Source: an uncultured beta proteobacterium (GTDB lineage Bacteria; Pseudomonadota; Gammaproteobacteria; Burkholderiales; Burkholderiaceae). From it: a DNA stretch of 6,876 bases. The notes beneath the pieces are model-generated. The model ran no database searches and had not been told where the DNA came from. It worked only from the letters and a program-made list of their open reading frames with translations. This document shows positions 6,573 through 6,876 of this stretch, piece after piece. Positions within the stretch are counted from its first letter, which is position 1. Every line of letters starts with the position of its first letter. The position numbers were made by a program, and so were the translations under genes. Location: the NCBI GenBank assembly GCA_903909925.1, contig CAIVXR010000274.1:1-6876 (forward strand), written 5' to 3'.

Positions 6573-6869
6573 TTAAGGCGTAAGCGCCTGGACGATTTGT
6601 TCCACATTAATAGCCCCCCAAACTTCTAAGCGCTTTATTCGACTGTTTTGCCCAGAAATGAACTGAATCTGCTTTTGGGGAATTTTCAATTGCTTCGAAA
6701 GCCAAGCTAATAACAATTCATTTGCCTTATTTTCGATAGCAGGAGCCTGAAGAGAAATCTTCAGACAGCCATCATGCAAGCCTACTACTTTAGTGAGCTT
6801 TGCCCCAGGCTGGCAATGCAGGTTTAACGTAATTCCGTTGGGGGTTTGTTTTAACCAAATAGGCGTCAT
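6573..6869 (-). CDS. yggU: DUF167 / YggU-family protein
   Basis: This is a small cytosolic protein of a widespread family with known folds but no established function. The 98 residues, close to E. coli YggU (about 100), carry the family pattern: QPGAK (20-24), DGCLKISLQAPAIENKAN (33-50) where the usual form is APP-x-G/N-K-A-N, a helix-rich LLLAWLSKQL, then ISGQNSRIKRLEV near 70-82. I prefer the ATG at 6869; a TTG directly before it at 6872 is the alternative, and the ribosome binding site lies outside the window. In many proteobacteria yggU follows yggT. The ATGA sequence at the start (6869-6866) could overlap the stop of such a gene, but this lies beyond the window and is inference. The gene ends one base from the lpxO stop. 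Confidence 0.88.
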   Translation of the reverse strand: MTPIWLKQTPNGITLNLHCQPGAKLTKVVGLHDGCLKISLQAPAIENKANELLLAWLSKQLKIPQKQIQFISGQNSRIKRLEVWGAINVEQIVQALTP

Positions 6870-6876
6870 CAAAGTA

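Noticed and set aside
1..6876. A mobile element, CRISPR array, toxin-antitoxin or new defence system
   Set aside because: I saw no direct repeats, transposase or integrase sequence, tRNA, or unexplained gene cluster. Every long frame is assigned except the single 121-residue unknown, and the gene order is that of a conserved chromosomal region.

Overview
The window looks like an ordinary chromosomal segment of a betaproteobacterium. The moderate GC content, the mreB-mreC-mreD-mrdA-rodA order and the protein sequences resemble Burkholderiales, and most closely what I recall of Polynucleobacter. The genus is inferred from memory of homologues, not from a search.

Layout. Positions 1-4666 (+ strand) hold the rod-shape and cell-elongation operon: the last 44 codons of mreB, then mreC, mreD, mrdA (PBP2) and rodA. 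These genes are packed very tightly, with a 4-nt overlap between mreC and mreD and a 19-nt overlap between mrdA and rodA. A strong palindromic hairpin flanked by A and T tracts (4709-4735) ends this operon. It also ends hupB, which converges from the minus strand (4753-5037) and encodes a histone-like HU protein. Upstream of hupB on the same strand is a 121-residue, membrane-anchored conserved protein of unknown function (5151-5516). A 140-nt intergenic region separates it from the divergent lpxO-like gene (5657-6571), which encodes a lipid A 2-hydroxylase of the Fe(II)/2-oxoglutarate dioxygenase type. The last gene is a DUF167/YggU-family protein on the minus strand (6573-6869), which meets lpxO tail to tail with one base between the stop codons.

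How the genes work together. MreB filaments, MreC and MreD organise the elongasome. RodA is its glycan polymerase and PBP2 its cross-linking transpeptidase, so the first two thirds of the window are one functional unit for lateral wall synthesis. The rest are independent housekeeping or envelope genes: HU packages DNA, LpxO would modify lipid A acyl chains, and the 121-residue protein and YggU have no known role.

I did not find a new defence, mobile or regulatory system. There is no tRNA, rRNA, CRISPR array, insertion sequence or broken gene that I can see. The points worth a second look are small: two TTG starts (mreC and hupB), a run of three G4 tracts inside mreC, a strong ribosome binding site buried in mrdA, a cysteine pair in RodA's periplasmic loop, and the unknown 121-residue protein.
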